This document shows, piece by piece, positions 1 through 6,087 of a stretch of 16,435 bases of DNA. The DNA comes from CAYHEQ01 sp964355795 (lineage in GTDB: Bacteria; Patescibacteriota; JACPGU01). The notes below the pieces were generated by a model. That model was given only the letters and a program-made list of their open reading frames with translations, did no database searches and was not told where the DNA came from. The DNA lies in assembly GCA_964355795.1 (NCBI GenBank), contig CAYHEQ010000015.1, forward strand, positions 1 through 16,435. The letters are read 5' to 3'. How positions within the stretch are numbered: position 1 is the first letter of the stretch; each line of letters opens with the position of its first letter. The position numbers and the translations under genes were made by a program.

Positions 1-459
1 CGGTTTTTTGAGCTTTCTGATATTGGCGGCTACATCACCCACCAATTGCTTGTAAATGCCATAACCGGTAATGATATTTTTCTCTACGACACACTCTACC
101 CCCGAGGGAATTTCAAAATAGACGGGGTGAGAAAAACCAATATTCAGCTCTATCCCTTTGTCTTTTTTGGCGACGCGAAAACCTACTCCAATCAGCTCTA
201 GACTTTTGGAAAATCCTTCGGTAACCCCTATTATCATACTGCGAATGAGATTGAAGGCCGTACCTTGAATGGCGCGCTCTGGCCCGCTTTCACCCCGACG
301 ATTGACGAAAATACCCTCTTCCTTTTTTTCAAAAATGACCGCCTCGCCAAAATCTCGGGATAATTCTCCCTTTGCTCCCTTGACCACTACCTTGCCTCCC
401 GTAATATCAACGGTCACTCCGGCTGGCGCGCTAATTGGTTTTTTGGCTAATCTTGACAT
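1..459 (-). CDS. rplF: 50S ribosomal protein L6 (partial, 3' end beyond window)
   Basis: Large-subunit protein L6, which binds 23S rRNA near the factor-binding site. The frame opens at an ATG (457-459) with MSRLAKKPI and stays open to base 1, giving 153 residues of the roughly 180 usual for the family, so the C-terminus is outside the window. The second half contains the family-typical stretches IELNIGFSHPV and, at the edge, AANIRKLKKP, which corresponds to the L6 motif before PYKGKG. It follows rpsH in normal spc-operon order, but across a 243-bp spacer filled with heptamer repeats. No Shine-Dalgarno precedes the ATG; the last heptamers end a few bases upstream. Identification is certain; only the truncation by the window edge limits it. 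Confidence 0.96.
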   Translation of the reverse strand, partial: MSRLAKKPISAPAGVTVDITGGKVVVKGAKGELSRDFGEAVIFEKKEEGIFVNRRGESGPERAIQGTAFNLIRSMIIGVTEGFSKSLELIGVGFRVAKKDKGIELNIGFSHPVYFEIPSGVECVVEKNIITGYGIYKQLVGDVAANIRKLKKP

Positions 460-463
460 TTTA

Positions 464-694
464 TTAGTTTTTAGTTTCTAGTTTTTAGTTTCTAGTTTTT
501 GGTTTATAGTTTATGGTTTATAGTTTTTAGTTGCTAGTTTTTGGTTTATAGTTTATGGTTTATAGTTTTTAGTTGCTAGTTTTTAGTTGCTAGTTGCCAG
601 TCACTATCCACTATCCACTATCCACTAGCCACTAGCCACTATCAACTAACCACTAGCCACTAGCCACTATAAACTAACCACTAGCCACTATAAA
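464..694. repeat. Heptamer tandem array, 33 units, two complementary halves
   Basis: The whole rplF-rpsH gap is a degenerate tandem repeat with exact 7-bp register: units starting at 464, 471, 478 and so on to 688, with no indel over 231 bp. The left half (to about 596) has units such as TTAGTTT, CTAGTTT, ATAGTTT, TTGGTTT. The right half (from 604) has units such as CTATCCA, CTAGCCA, CTAACCA, CTATAAA. The two halves are roughly reverse complements of one another (GU pairs included), so the transcript can fold into one very long hairpin. No coding potential and no recognised mobile element. Confidence 0.9.
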
Positions 695-702
695 CTGCCC
701 CG

Positions 703-1092
703 CTACCAAATTTTACAAACAATCTCCCCTCCCAACTTCTCTTTCCTAGCTCTCTTATCGGTCATTAAGCCTTTGTTGGTGGAAACAATCGCCATCCCTA
801 AACCATTCAAAATATAGGGCAATTTGTCCGTGGGACTGTAGATTCTCCTCCCCGGCTTGCTGACCCGAGCCAGATCCTGGAAGGCTGGCTTCTCCTTCTC
901 TCCGTAAGCATGGGATATTCTAATATTTTTCTTGCCATTTTTCTCCTCTACCTTGAAGTCTTGGATGTATCTCTCTTCTTTCAAGATAGCTAAAATATTC
1001 TCTTTGATCTTAGAGAATGGCGTCAAACAGTCTTTGTGCCCTACGGCGACACTGTTTTTGATTTGCGCAAACATGTTGGCTATTGGATCCAT
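703..1092 (-). CDS. rpsH: 30S ribosomal protein S8
   Basis: Small-subunit protein S8, a primary binder of the central domain of 16S rRNA and, in well-studied bacteria, the autogenous repressor of the spc operon. The 129-residue product has normal length. It starts MDPIANMFAQIKN, matching the S8 N-terminus, and ends with the diagnostic GMAIVSTNKGLMTDKRARK followed by GGEIVCKIW. Start is the ATG at 1090-1092; no Shine-Dalgarno is visible upstream. Heptamer-repeat spacers flank it on both sides (464-694 and 1097-1197). Whether the repeat hairpins interfere with or replace S8-mediated control cannot be seen from the sequence. Confidence 0.97.
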   Translation of the reverse strand: MDPIANMFAQIKNSVAVGHKDCLTPFSKIKENILAILKEERYIQDFKVEEKNGKKNIRISHAYGEKEKPAFQDLARVSKPGRRIYSPTDKLPYILNGLGMAIVSTNKGLMTDKRARKEKLGGEIVCKIW

Positions 1093-1096
1093 GATA

Positions 1097-1197
1097 TTAG
1101 TTTCTAGTTTCTAGTTTTTAGTTTTTAGTTTCTAGTTTTTAGTCTGTGGAAGTAAAAATTTACGTTTCACTATCCACTAAAAACTATTCACTATAAC
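1097..1197. repeat. Heptamer hairpin repeat between rpsN and rpsH
   Basis: Seven consecutive heptamers of the TTAGTTT/CTAGTTT type (1097-1145) are followed by a small central palindrome GTAAA-AT-TTTAC near 1152-1163. Four heptamers of the complementary type (CTATCCA, CTAAAAA, CTATTCA, CTATAAC; 1170-1197) complete the element. The two arms can pair. It is a shorter version of the array at 464-694 and uses the same unit. Confidence 0.85.
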
Positions 1198-1206
1198 CTG
1201 TTATTT

Positions 1207-1401
1207 TTACCAGCTATCTTTTTTAATGCCCGGAATTTCTCCCTTGGAGGCTAATTGCCGGAAACAAATGCGACAGATGCCGAATTTTCTCATATAAGCC
1301 CTCGGCCGACCGCAAATATTACAGCGGTTATAAACCCGAGTCTTGAACTTTGGCTTCGCTTTGAGCCTCGCATTTTTTACAATCAAGGAAGTCTTGGCCA
1401 T
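1207..1401 (-). CDS. rpsN: 30S ribosomal protein S14, zinc-binding (type Z)
   Basis: Small-subunit protein S14 of the short zinc-binding class, 64 residues (the class is typically about 61). It assembles late into the 30S head. The zinc knuckle is intact: CNIC (residues 28-31) and CRIC (43-46), with the typical R-P-R-A-Y-M-R-K-F-G-I-C spacing between them. It ends in GIKKDSW, matching the family's ...GVKKASW terminus. Start is the ATG at 1399-1401 (MAKTSLIVKN). No Shine-Dalgarno is evident. Position between rplE and rpsH is canonical. Type Z is also common in Gram-positives and so is not diagnostic of phylum. Confidence 0.97.
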   Translation of the reverse strand: MAKTSLIVKNARLKAKPKFKTRVYNRCNICGRPRAYMRKFGICRICFRQLASKGEIPGIKKDSW

Positions 1402-1410
1402 ACAATGTCT

Positions 1411-1512
1411 ATTCTAATCTTAATGCTAATTTTTATCCGAATATCTACAAATGATTTTTTGGCGGTGATTTATTTGTAGTAATTTGAATAAAGATTCGGA
1501 TGCTACGATTTG
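1411..1512. repeat. ~95-bp hairpin repeat, copy 1 (rplE-rpsN gap)
   Basis: Imperfect inverted repeat with arms near 1411-1455 and 1469-1512. Shared landmarks with the copies in the next gaps are AATCTTAATGCTAATTTTTA on the left, CTACAAAT and ATTTGTAG at the inner stem, and GAATGCTACGATTTG-like sequence on the right. It fills the entire spacer between rpsN and rplE. Confidence 0.85.
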
Positions 1513-1517
1513 AATGC

Positions 1518-2063
1518 TTATTCCTTGAACGGAAAGCCAAACTTTTTCAATAAGGCGATCCCTTGCTCTTTATTTTTTTTATTCAAAGTGATATTTATTT
1601 GCAAACCATGCGCCGCTTCCAAATTTTCCAAAACTATTTCCGGAAAGACAACGTGCTCTTTGACACCAATGGAATAATTCCCCTGTCCGTCAAAAGAACC
1701 CTTGGACAATCCCCGAAAGTCACGAACACGCGGCAAAGCGATATTGACTAGCCTGTCTAGGAATTCATACATCCTTCTGCCCCTCAATGTTACCGCGACA
1801 CCCACTGGCATACCCTCGCGAAGCTTGAAGGCGGCAATGGATTTCTTGGACTTGGCGACATACGGCCTCTGTCCAGTGATGGTGGCGATATTATCCACTA
1901 CTTTATCAATGATTTTTCCGTCCTTGCTGACCATTCTTCCAACCCCGACATTGACCGTTATTTTGGAAACTTTGGGTACCGCCATTTTGTTCTTGATTCC
2001 AAAATCAGCCATCATCGCTGGCACTATTTCTTTCTCATATTTTTCTTTGAGTCTTGGGGTCAT
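1518..2063 (-). CDS. rplE: 50S ribosomal protein L5
   Basis: Large-subunit protein L5, which binds 5S rRNA and forms part of the central protuberance and the bridge to the 30S head. The product is 181 residues, the usual length. Landmarks: MTPRLKEKYEKEIVPAM at the N-terminus, the VGVGRMV loop, ITGQRPYVAKSKKSIAAFKL, then DRLVNIALPRVRDFRGL, all diagnostic of L5. The ATG at 2061-2063 is preferred over an in-frame TTG four codons upstream because it gives the family-typical N-terminus. No clear Shine-Dalgarno. Flanked on both sides by copies of the roughly 95-bp hairpin repeat. Confidence 0.97.
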   Translation of the reverse strand: MTPRLKEKYEKEIVPAMMADFGIKNKMAVPKVSKITVNVGVGRMVSKDGKIIDKVVDNIATITGQRPYVAKSKKSIAAFKLREGMPVGVAVTLRGRRMYEFLDRLVNIALPRVRDFRGLSKGSFDGQGNYSIGVKEHVVFPEIVLENLEAAHGLQINITLNKKNKEQGIALLKKFGFPFKE

Positions 2064-2073
2064 GGCTGATTCC

Positions 2074-2168
2074 AATCTTAATTCTAATTTTTATTCAAAT
2101 ATCTACGAATAAATGTTGTCAAATCATTTGTAGTAATTTGAATGTAAATTTGCATGTTGCGATTTGCA
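2074..2168. repeat. ~95-bp hairpin repeat, copy 2 (rplX-rplE gap)
   Basis: Same family as 1411-1512: AATCTTAATTCTAATTTTTA on the left, CTACGAATAAAT and ATTTGTAG around the centre, and GCATGTTGCGATTTG on the right. It is more diverged than the others (GTTGCGATT where the other copies have GCTACGATT). It fills the gap between rplE and rplX. Confidence 0.82.
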
Positions 2169-2173
2169 TATTT

Positions 2174-2482
2174 CTAAATTGCTTCTCCGCATTTCTTACA
2201 AATTCTCTCTTTCCGGCCGTCAGATAATATCTTTTGCGCTATTCGAGTTATCTTACCGCATTTGCTACAAATAATAGCGACATTGGAGATATGGATGGGC
2301 AATGATTTCTTGATTCTCCCCACTTGCTTGACGCCCTTGGTTGGTTTTTGATGTTTAGTAACCACATTAATACCAGTTACCAAAACCCTATCTATCCCCG
2401 GAAAGACTTTCTCAACAGGTCCTTTCTTGCCCTTATCTTTGCCTGTCAAAATCTGCACATTGTCGCCTTTTTTGATTTTCAT
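2174..2482 (-). CDS. rplX: 50S ribosomal protein L24
   Basis: Large-subunit protein L24, an early assembly initiator that binds the 5' domain of 23S rRNA. 102 residues, normal length. The KOW motif is at the N-terminus (MKIKKGDNVQILTGKDKGKK), followed by NVVTKHQKPTKG, a strongly conserved L24 stretch. The C-terminus carries two CxxC pairs (CSKC near 73-76 and CKKC near 96-99), as in many bacterial L24 proteins, so zinc binding is plausible. Start is the ATG at 2480-2482. No Shine-Dalgarno. Canonical position between rplN and rplE. Confidence 0.97.
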   Translation of the reverse strand: MKIKKGDNVQILTGKDKGKKGPVEKVFPGIDRVLVTGINVVTKHQKPTKGVKQVGRIKKSLPIHISNVAIICSKCGKITRIAQKILSDGRKERICKKCGEAI

Positions 2483-2493
2483 GGTATGGGAGA

Positions 2494-2592
2494 TTCTAAT
2501 CTTAATGCTAATTTTTGTTCTAATTTCTACAAATAAACTTTAGCGACTAATTATTTGTAGCGATTAGGATGAAAATTTGAATGCTACGATTT
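2494..2592. repeat. ~95-bp hairpin repeat, copy 3 (rplN-rplX gap)
   Basis: Same family: TTCTAATCTTAATGCTAATT at the left end, an inner stem CTACAAATAA ... TTATTTGTAG, and GAATGCTACGATTTGCATTA on the right. Inner arms pair perfectly over 10 bp (CTACAAATAA with TTATTTGTAG). Confidence 0.87.
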
Positions 2593-2604
2593 GCATTAAT
2601 GCTC

Positions 2605-2973
2605 TTACACTACTTCTGGCGCTAACGAAATAATCTTCATGAATCCTTTGTCGCGCAATTCTCTGGCTACGGGCCCGAAAATACGGGTGCCACGAGGATT
2701 TTTGTCCTTGTCCACAATAACACCCGCATTTTCATCAAAGCGAAGGATGGTGCCGTCTTTTCTTTTGATGTCTCTTTTGGTTCGCACGACGACAGCCTTG
2801 ACTATTTCCTTTTTCTTCACCACGCCATTTGGCCTCGCTTCTTTGACGGAAGCGGTAATAATATCTCCCACTCTAGCGTAACGCGCGCGGGAACCGCCAA
2901 GCACTTTAATACAGTAAAGCTCTTTGGCTCCGGTGTTGTCGGCAACTTTTAATCTGGTTTGATTTTGTATCAT
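2605..2973 (-). CDS. rplN: 50S ribosomal protein L14
   Basis: Large-subunit protein L14, located on the 30S-facing side next to L19. Beginning at the ATG at 2971-2973 the product is exactly 122 residues, the canonical length, starting MIQNQTRLKVADNTGAKE. The longer reading that starts 21 codons upstream would run through repeat sequence and is rejected. Family landmarks include RYARVGDIITASVKEA, VVRTK and the C-terminal GTRIFGPVARELRDKGFMKI. No Shine-Dalgarno is visible. Spacers on both sides are hairpin repeats. Confidence 0.98.
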   Translation of the reverse strand: MIQNQTRLKVADNTGAKELYCIKVLGGSRARYARVGDIITASVKEARPNGVVKKKEIVKAVVVRTKRDIKRKDGTILRFDENAGVIVDKDKNPRGTRIFGPVARELRDKGFMKIISLAPEVV

Positions 2974-2987
2974 GATGGATTTTATTA

Positions 2988-3081
2988 TGCTAATCTCAAT
3001 GCTAATCTTTATCCGAATTACTACAAATAAATTCATTTATTATTCGTAGCGATTGGAATGAAAATTTGAATGCTACGATTC
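2988..3081. repeat. ~95-bp hairpin repeat, copy 4 (rpsQ-rplN gap)
   Basis: Same family: GCTAATCTCAATGCTAATCT on the left, inner CTACAAATAAAT and TTATTCGTAG, GAATGCTACGATTCGG on the right. The right arm runs into the 3' end of rpsQ: the GCTACGATT motif (minus strand AATCGTAGC) contains the rpsQ stop codon TAG at 3073-3075. Confidence 0.85.
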
Positions 3082-3393
3082 GGATTTTTCTACATCTACT
3101 CTCTCTGCACCCAACATTTCTTCTCCTTCAATTTTTTCTCCACCCAACATATTGGCGGAACCAACTTTTCTGATAACCTTGAAATGTTTGGTTTTACTGA
3201 TTGGACGACATTCCTCTATGACGACCACATCCCCAATCTGGTATTGATTCTTGGAATCGTCCGCCAGATATTTCTTGGTTACTTTGAAACGTTTCTTATA
3301 AATAGGGTGCGTTTTGGTCCCCAATATCTGAACCACCACCGTACGCTGGTCGTTTTTCTTTATAATTGTTCCTTGCTTGGTAACTTTGGCCAT
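3073..3393 (-). CDS. rpsQ: 30S ribosomal protein S17 with C-terminal tail
   Basis: Small-subunit protein S17, an early binder of the 16S 5' domain with an OB fold. The core (about residues 1-75) matches the family: GTIIKKNDQRTVVVQI, HPIYKKRFKVTKKYLADD, IGDVVVIEECRPISKTKHF, and KVIRKVG. About 25-30 further residues form an acidic, low-complexity tail absent from the short family members of about 85 residues. The last codons and the stop codon lie inside a spacer repeat, so the terminus may have been set by the repeat. Start is the ATG at 3391-3393; no Shine-Dalgarno. Confidence 0.96.
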   Translation of the reverse strand: MAKVTKQGTIIKKNDQRTVVVQILGTKTHPIYKKRFKVTKKYLADDSKNQYQIGDVVVIEECRPISKTKHFKVIRKVGSANMLGGEKIEGEEMLGAERVDVEKSES

Positions 3394-3405
3394 TTCTGAT
3401 TTGTT

Positions 3406-3526
3406 ATGCTAATTAATATGCAAATTTACGCTAATTTAGTAATTCGCCTTAATTCGCACCTTAATTCGCGACTATTATAAATGATATTTGTAATTAATTC
3501 GCAAAAATTCGTAATTTAATTCGCGT
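3406..3526. repeat. Inverted repeat in rpmC-rpsQ gap
   Basis: AT-rich imperfect inverted repeat with arms near 3406-3446 and 3487-3526, of a different flavour from the roughly 95-bp family. Units are built on AATTCGC/AATTAAT words (TTAATTCGC occurs repeatedly). The right arm overlaps the last codons and the stop codon of rpmC. Confidence 0.75.
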
Positions 3527-3743
3527 TATCAACATTCTGTAAAAGATTGGCCACTTCTTTCTCGCGAATGATCGTCCACAAGCGAGCGATTTGCTTCTTC
3601 GTCTTATTCTTCACTGAAGGATCTTTGATCTCTCCTTGAGATATCTTGAAACGAAGCTCTCGCAAAGCTTTGTAGGCCGTAGGCAAATCTTTGTAGAGAT
3701 GCTCTACGCTATTTTCTCTGATTGTGGCGGTATCTTTTTTCAT
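3516..3743 (-). CDS. rpmC: 50S ribosomal protein L29
   Basis: Large-subunit protein L29, a small two-helix protein near the peptide exit tunnel, where it contributes to the docking site of trigger factor and SRP with L23. 75 residues from the ATG at 3741-3743 (MKKDTATIRENSVEHLYKDL); an in-frame ATG four codons upstream (3753-3755) would give 79. The helical core has ALRELRFKISQGEIKDPS and KKQIARLWTIIREKE, typical of L29. The final residues and stop lie within an inverted repeat. Located between rplP and rpsQ as expected. Which ATG is used is uncertain because neither has a clear Shine-Dalgarno. Confidence 0.93.
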   Translation of the reverse strand: MKKDTATIRENSVEHLYKDLPTAYKALRELRFKISQGEIKDPSVKNKTKKQIARLWTIIREKEVANLLQNVDNAN

Positions 3744-3755
3744 TATAATGGGCAT

Positions 3756-3854
3756 CCTAATCTTAATCCTAATTTTTATCCGAACATCTACAAATGAATT
3801 TTGGCGGTATTTTATTCGTAGTGATTGGAATGAAAATTCGAATGCTACGATTTG
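3756..3854. repeat. ~95-bp hairpin repeat, copy 5 (rplP-rpmC gap)
   Basis: Same family: AATCTTAATCCTAATTTTTA on the left, inner CTACAAATGAAT and TTATTCGTAG, GAATGCTACGATTTGAAT on the right. Arms are near 3756-3799 and 3810-3854, with a GGCGG-containing loop similar to that of copy 1. Confidence 0.87.
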
Positions 3855-3863
3855 AATAGATGT

Positions 3864-4268
3864 CTATTTTTTCACAAATCTCGTCTTGACTGGCATTTTT
3901 TGCGCCGCCAATCTCAAAGCTTCTTTGGCTACCAATTCAGTGACGCCATCTATCTCAAATAATATCCTTCCAGCTTCTACATTGGCGACGAAATGGTCCA
4001 ACGATCCCTTGCCAGACCCCATAGGCGCTTCGGCCGCGTGCTTGGTAATCGGTCTATCTGGAAAAATACGAATCCATAGCTGGCCTCCCCTTTTCAGAAA
4101 TCTGGTGACGGCTCTGCGACTGGCTTCTATTTGACGCGCCGTAACATAAGCTGATTCTTGCGCCTTCAGGCCATAATGACCAAAAGCAAGATAAGCGCCA
4201 CGAGTAGCCACCCGCTTGATTTGCGGATTGAACTGCCGACGATATTTTATTTTTTTCGGTGTAAGCAT
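3864..4268 (-). CDS. rplP: 50S ribosomal protein L16
   Basis: Large-subunit protein L16, near the peptidyl transferase centre and A-site tRNA elbow. 134 residues, normal length. Begins MLTPKKIKYRRQFN and contains AFGHYGLKA, ITARQIEA-like VTARQIEASRRAVTRF, the GGQLWIRIFPDRPITKHAAE segment and MGSGKGSLDHFVANVEAG, all diagnostic. Start is the ATG at 4266-4268. The upstream 56-bp gap to rpsC has short TTCTTAATT reiterations and a TACGAATTACGAATGC remnant that resembles the spacer repeats. No Shine-Dalgarno. Confidence 0.98.
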   Translation of the reverse strand: MLTPKKIKYRRQFNPQIKRVATRGAYLAFGHYGLKAQESAYVTARQIEASRRAVTRFLKRGGQLWIRIFPDRPITKHAAEAPMGSGKGSLDHFVANVEAGRILFEIDGVTELVAKEALRLAAQKMPVKTRFVKK

Positions 4269-4324
4269 ACTACTACGAATTACGAATGCATTTCGATTCT
4301 TTATTTTCTTAATTTCTTAATTTC

Positions 4325-4960
4325 TTACTTTTTTATTTCTTGCAACTTCCTATACACCCACACCTTGATCCCGATGGCGCCGTAAGTAGTGTCGGCTTGA
4401 GTATGGGCGTAATCAATATCTTCCCTCAATGAAGAAAGCGGAATCTTGCCGTCAGAAAAAGTTTCTGAACGAGAAATGTCGGCGCCGTTGAGACGACCGC
4501 CAATCTGCGCTCTCATTCCTCTGATGCCTGATTTCATCGCGTTTTCCATTACTACTTTGACCGCGCGCCGATAAGGAATGCGTTTTTCTATCTGGTCGGC
4601 GATATTGCGTCCCAAAAGAGCCGCGTGATTTTCCATCATATCTACCTCTTCAATTACCACTCCGGTTTTTTTCTTGGTAATCTTAGTAATGGCCTTGCGT
4701 AGGTCTTCAATACCTGTGCCTCCGCGACCAATCAAAACTCCCGGCTTGCTAGTGTGAATAGTAACTTTCACTTCATTGGCCGAACGTTCTATCCCTATCT
4801 CGGCAATACCAGCCTGCTTGTGCTTGGTCATCATCATTTGGCGCACCTGATAGTCTGCCAACAGATATTTAGCAAAATCCTTTTTGTTAGCAAACCATCG
4901 AGAGCTCCAATTCTTGGAGATGCCGATGCGAATAATTTTTGGATGGATTTTTTGTCCCAT
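4325..4960 (-). CDS. rpsC: 30S ribosomal protein S3
   Basis: Small-subunit protein S3, at the mRNA entry channel, with RNA-helicase activity together with S4 and S5 in studied bacteria. 211 residues from the ATG at 4958-4960 (MGQKIHPKIIRIGI); a GTG two codons upstream is less likely because MGQK is the family start. The type-II KH domain shows its GxxG loop as GRGG (residues 78-81) inside VLIGRGGTGIEDL. The C-terminal domain has GIRGMRAQIGGRLNGADISR, and ends at VWVYRKLQEIKK with little tail. Followed by rplP and preceded by rplV, in the usual order. Confidence 0.98.
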   Translation of the reverse strand: MGQKIHPKIIRIGISKNWSSRWFANKKDFAKYLLADYQVRQMMMTKHKQAGIAEIGIERSANEVKVTIHTSKPGVLIGRGGTGIEDLRKAITKITKKKTGVVIEEVDMMENHAALLGRNIADQIEKRIPYRRAVKVVMENAMKSGIRGMRAQIGGRLNGADISRSETFSDGKIPLSSLREDIDYAHTQADTTYGAIGIKVWVYRKLQEIKK

Positions 4961-4967
4961 ATACACT

Positions 4968-5008
4968 AATTTTCTCTAATTAACTCTTATTTTCTCAAAT
5001 TAAATTCT
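4968..5008. repeat. 10-bp periodic repeat in rpsC-rplV gap
   Basis: Four degenerate decamers: AATTTTCTCT, AATTAACTCT, TATTTTCTCA, AATTAAATTC. On the minus strand these read as the AGAGAAAATT/AGAGTTAATT unit also found at 9033-9157 and upstream of tuf at 10861-10897. Only one arm is present here. Confidence 0.7.
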
Positions 5009-5021
5009 GTTTTTCTGTTGC

Positions 5022-5606
5022 TTAGTTGCTTAGTTTTTCTGTCTTTTCGTCCGTCTCTTTTTCTTCCGCTACTGCTGACACTTCTATTTCTTCAACTTTT
5101 TCATCTTTTTTGATTCTCACCTTCATCTTGCCCTTGGTCGCCTTCACTTTTGCTTCTGTCTTTTCTTCTGTTTGTGCTATTTGTGTAGTTTGCCTGCCCG
5201 CAACGCTTTGCGTAGCAAGGTAGGCGGGTGTTTTGTGAAGTTTGGTCTTCCCCTTCCCTTTCGCTTTCTCATCTTCCGACAAAACGATGGTCAAATGCAC
5301 CGAGCGCCTCTTGATAGGGTGGGCTGTGCCTCTAGACCAAGGCATTGAACGCATGAAAAATGGCCCCATATCTGCTGTTATTTTATCAATCTTCAGATAC
5401 TTTTCTCCCATATTTTTGTTCTTGGCGTTGGCCACCGCGCTATTCAAAACTTTCGTGATATATTTGGCTCCCTTCTTGGGACTACGAATCAAAGTGGCCT
5501 TAGCGGCAACCACGCTTTTGCCACGCACAACATTGCAAAGCCCAATCATCTTGCGCTGGCTTACTCGAAGGTATCTGGCTTGTGCTCGGGCGGTCACTAT
5601 TGGCAT
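5022..5606 (-). CDS. rplV: 50S ribosomal protein L22 with long C-terminal extension
   Basis: Large-subunit protein L22, whose beta-hairpin lines the nascent-peptide exit tunnel. Residues 1-112 are a full L22 core: RYLRVSQRKMIGLCNVVRGK, ALNSAVANAKNK-like VLNSAVANAKNKN, and the tunnel hairpin GPFFMRSMPWSRGTAHPIKRR. Bacterial L22 is usually about 110-115 residues; here about 80 more follow, lysine- and glutamate-rich and low complexity, with PAYLATQSVAGRQ at 127-139 encoded by a palindromic repeat (5190-5231). Start is the ATG at 5604-5606. The tail is probably disordered and may project outside the tunnel; this is inference. Confidence 0.96.
   Translation of the reverse strand: MPIVTARAQARYLRVSQRKMIGLCNVVRGKSVVAAKATLIRSPKKGAKYITKVLNSAVANAKNKNMGEKYLKIDKITADMGPFFMRSMPWSRGTAHPIKRRSVHLTIVLSEDEKAKGKGKTKLHKTPAYLATQSVAGRQTTQIAQTEEKTEAKVKATKGKMKVRIKKDEKVEEIEVSAVAEEKETDEKTEKLSN
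5190..5231. repeat. GC-rich palindromic repeat inserted in frame in rplV
   Basis: A roughly 40-bp GC-rich imperfect hairpin inside an otherwise AT-rich, lysine-rich coding tail. On the minus strand the arms GCCT-CC-GC-ACGC and GCGT-GC-GG-AGGC pair around an AAA loop, with small mismatches. It keeps the reading frame and encodes PAYLATQSVAGRQ. Base composition and sequence are unlike the surrounding codons, which suggests insertion of a dispersed palindromic element; no second copy is visible in this window. Confidence 0.7.
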
Positions 5607-5633
5607 AATTAGATTCGTTATTCGCTGAAGTTG

Positions 5634-5978
5634 TTATTTTTTCTTGCCTTTTTCCGCTGGCGCGGCTACTGCTGGCGCTGGCGCTGTCCCTCCCGCTCCC
5701 GCCTTGGACTGGTCCTTGGCCATCTTACCGCCATGGGACTTGAATCTGGTTGATGGGGCGAATTCTCCAAAACGATAGCCAACCATACTCTCCGTAGCAT
5801 AGACATTGACAAAATCCTTGCCATTATGAACAGCGAAGGTATAGCCCACCATCTCTGGAGAAATTGTGCTATGTCTGGCCCAAGTTTTGATCACAGTTTT
5901 GTTGCCAGCCGGCATATCCTGGATCTTTTTGATCAGTCTTTCGTAGACATAGGGGCCTTTTTTCGCGCTTCTTGACAT
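5634..5978 (-). CDS. rpsS: 30S ribosomal protein S19 with C-terminal tail
   Basis: Small-subunit protein S19, in the 30S head near the A-site and in contact with S13. The core (1-about 92) is intact: MSRSAKKGPYVYERLIKKI, KTWARHSTISPEMVGYTFAVHNGK, and VGYRFGEFAPSTRFKSHGG. A further 22 residues rich in Ala, Pro, Gly and Lys make the protein 114 residues, longer than the usual 90-95. Start is the ATG at 5976-5978. Only 27 bp separate its stop from the start of rplV, one of the few short spacers in this block. No Shine-Dalgarno. Confidence 0.97.
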   Translation of the reverse strand: MSRSAKKGPYVYERLIKKIQDMPAGNKTVIKTWARHSTISPEMVGYTFAVHNGKDFVNVYATESMVGYRFGEFAPSTRFKSHGGKMAKDQSKAGAGGTAPAPAVAAPAEKGKKK

Positions 5979-5983
5979 GGGGC

Positions 5984-6085
5984 TAGTGGTTAGTGATTAG
6001 TTTTTAGTTTTTAGTTTCTAGTTTGCGGAAATTATAAATTCGTATTTTCACTATCCACTATCAACTAACAACTATAAACTATTCC
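5984..6085. repeat. Heptamer hairpin repeat between rplB and rpsS
   Basis: Six heptamers in register (TAGTGGT, TAGTGAT, TAGTTTT, TAGTTTT, TAGTTTC, TAGTTTG; 5984-6025), a central segment containing AATTATAAATT, then five complementary heptamers (CTATCCA, CTATCAA, CTAACAA, CTATAAA, CTATTCC; 6051-6085). Same unit and same two-arm layout as 464-694 and 1097-1197. It fills almost the whole rplB-rpsS gap. Confidence 0.85.
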
Positions 6086-6087
6086 TA

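Noticed and set aside
464..694. CRISPR-like array
   Set aside because: Repeats are contiguous 7-bp units with no spacers of constant length, and no cas gene is nearby.
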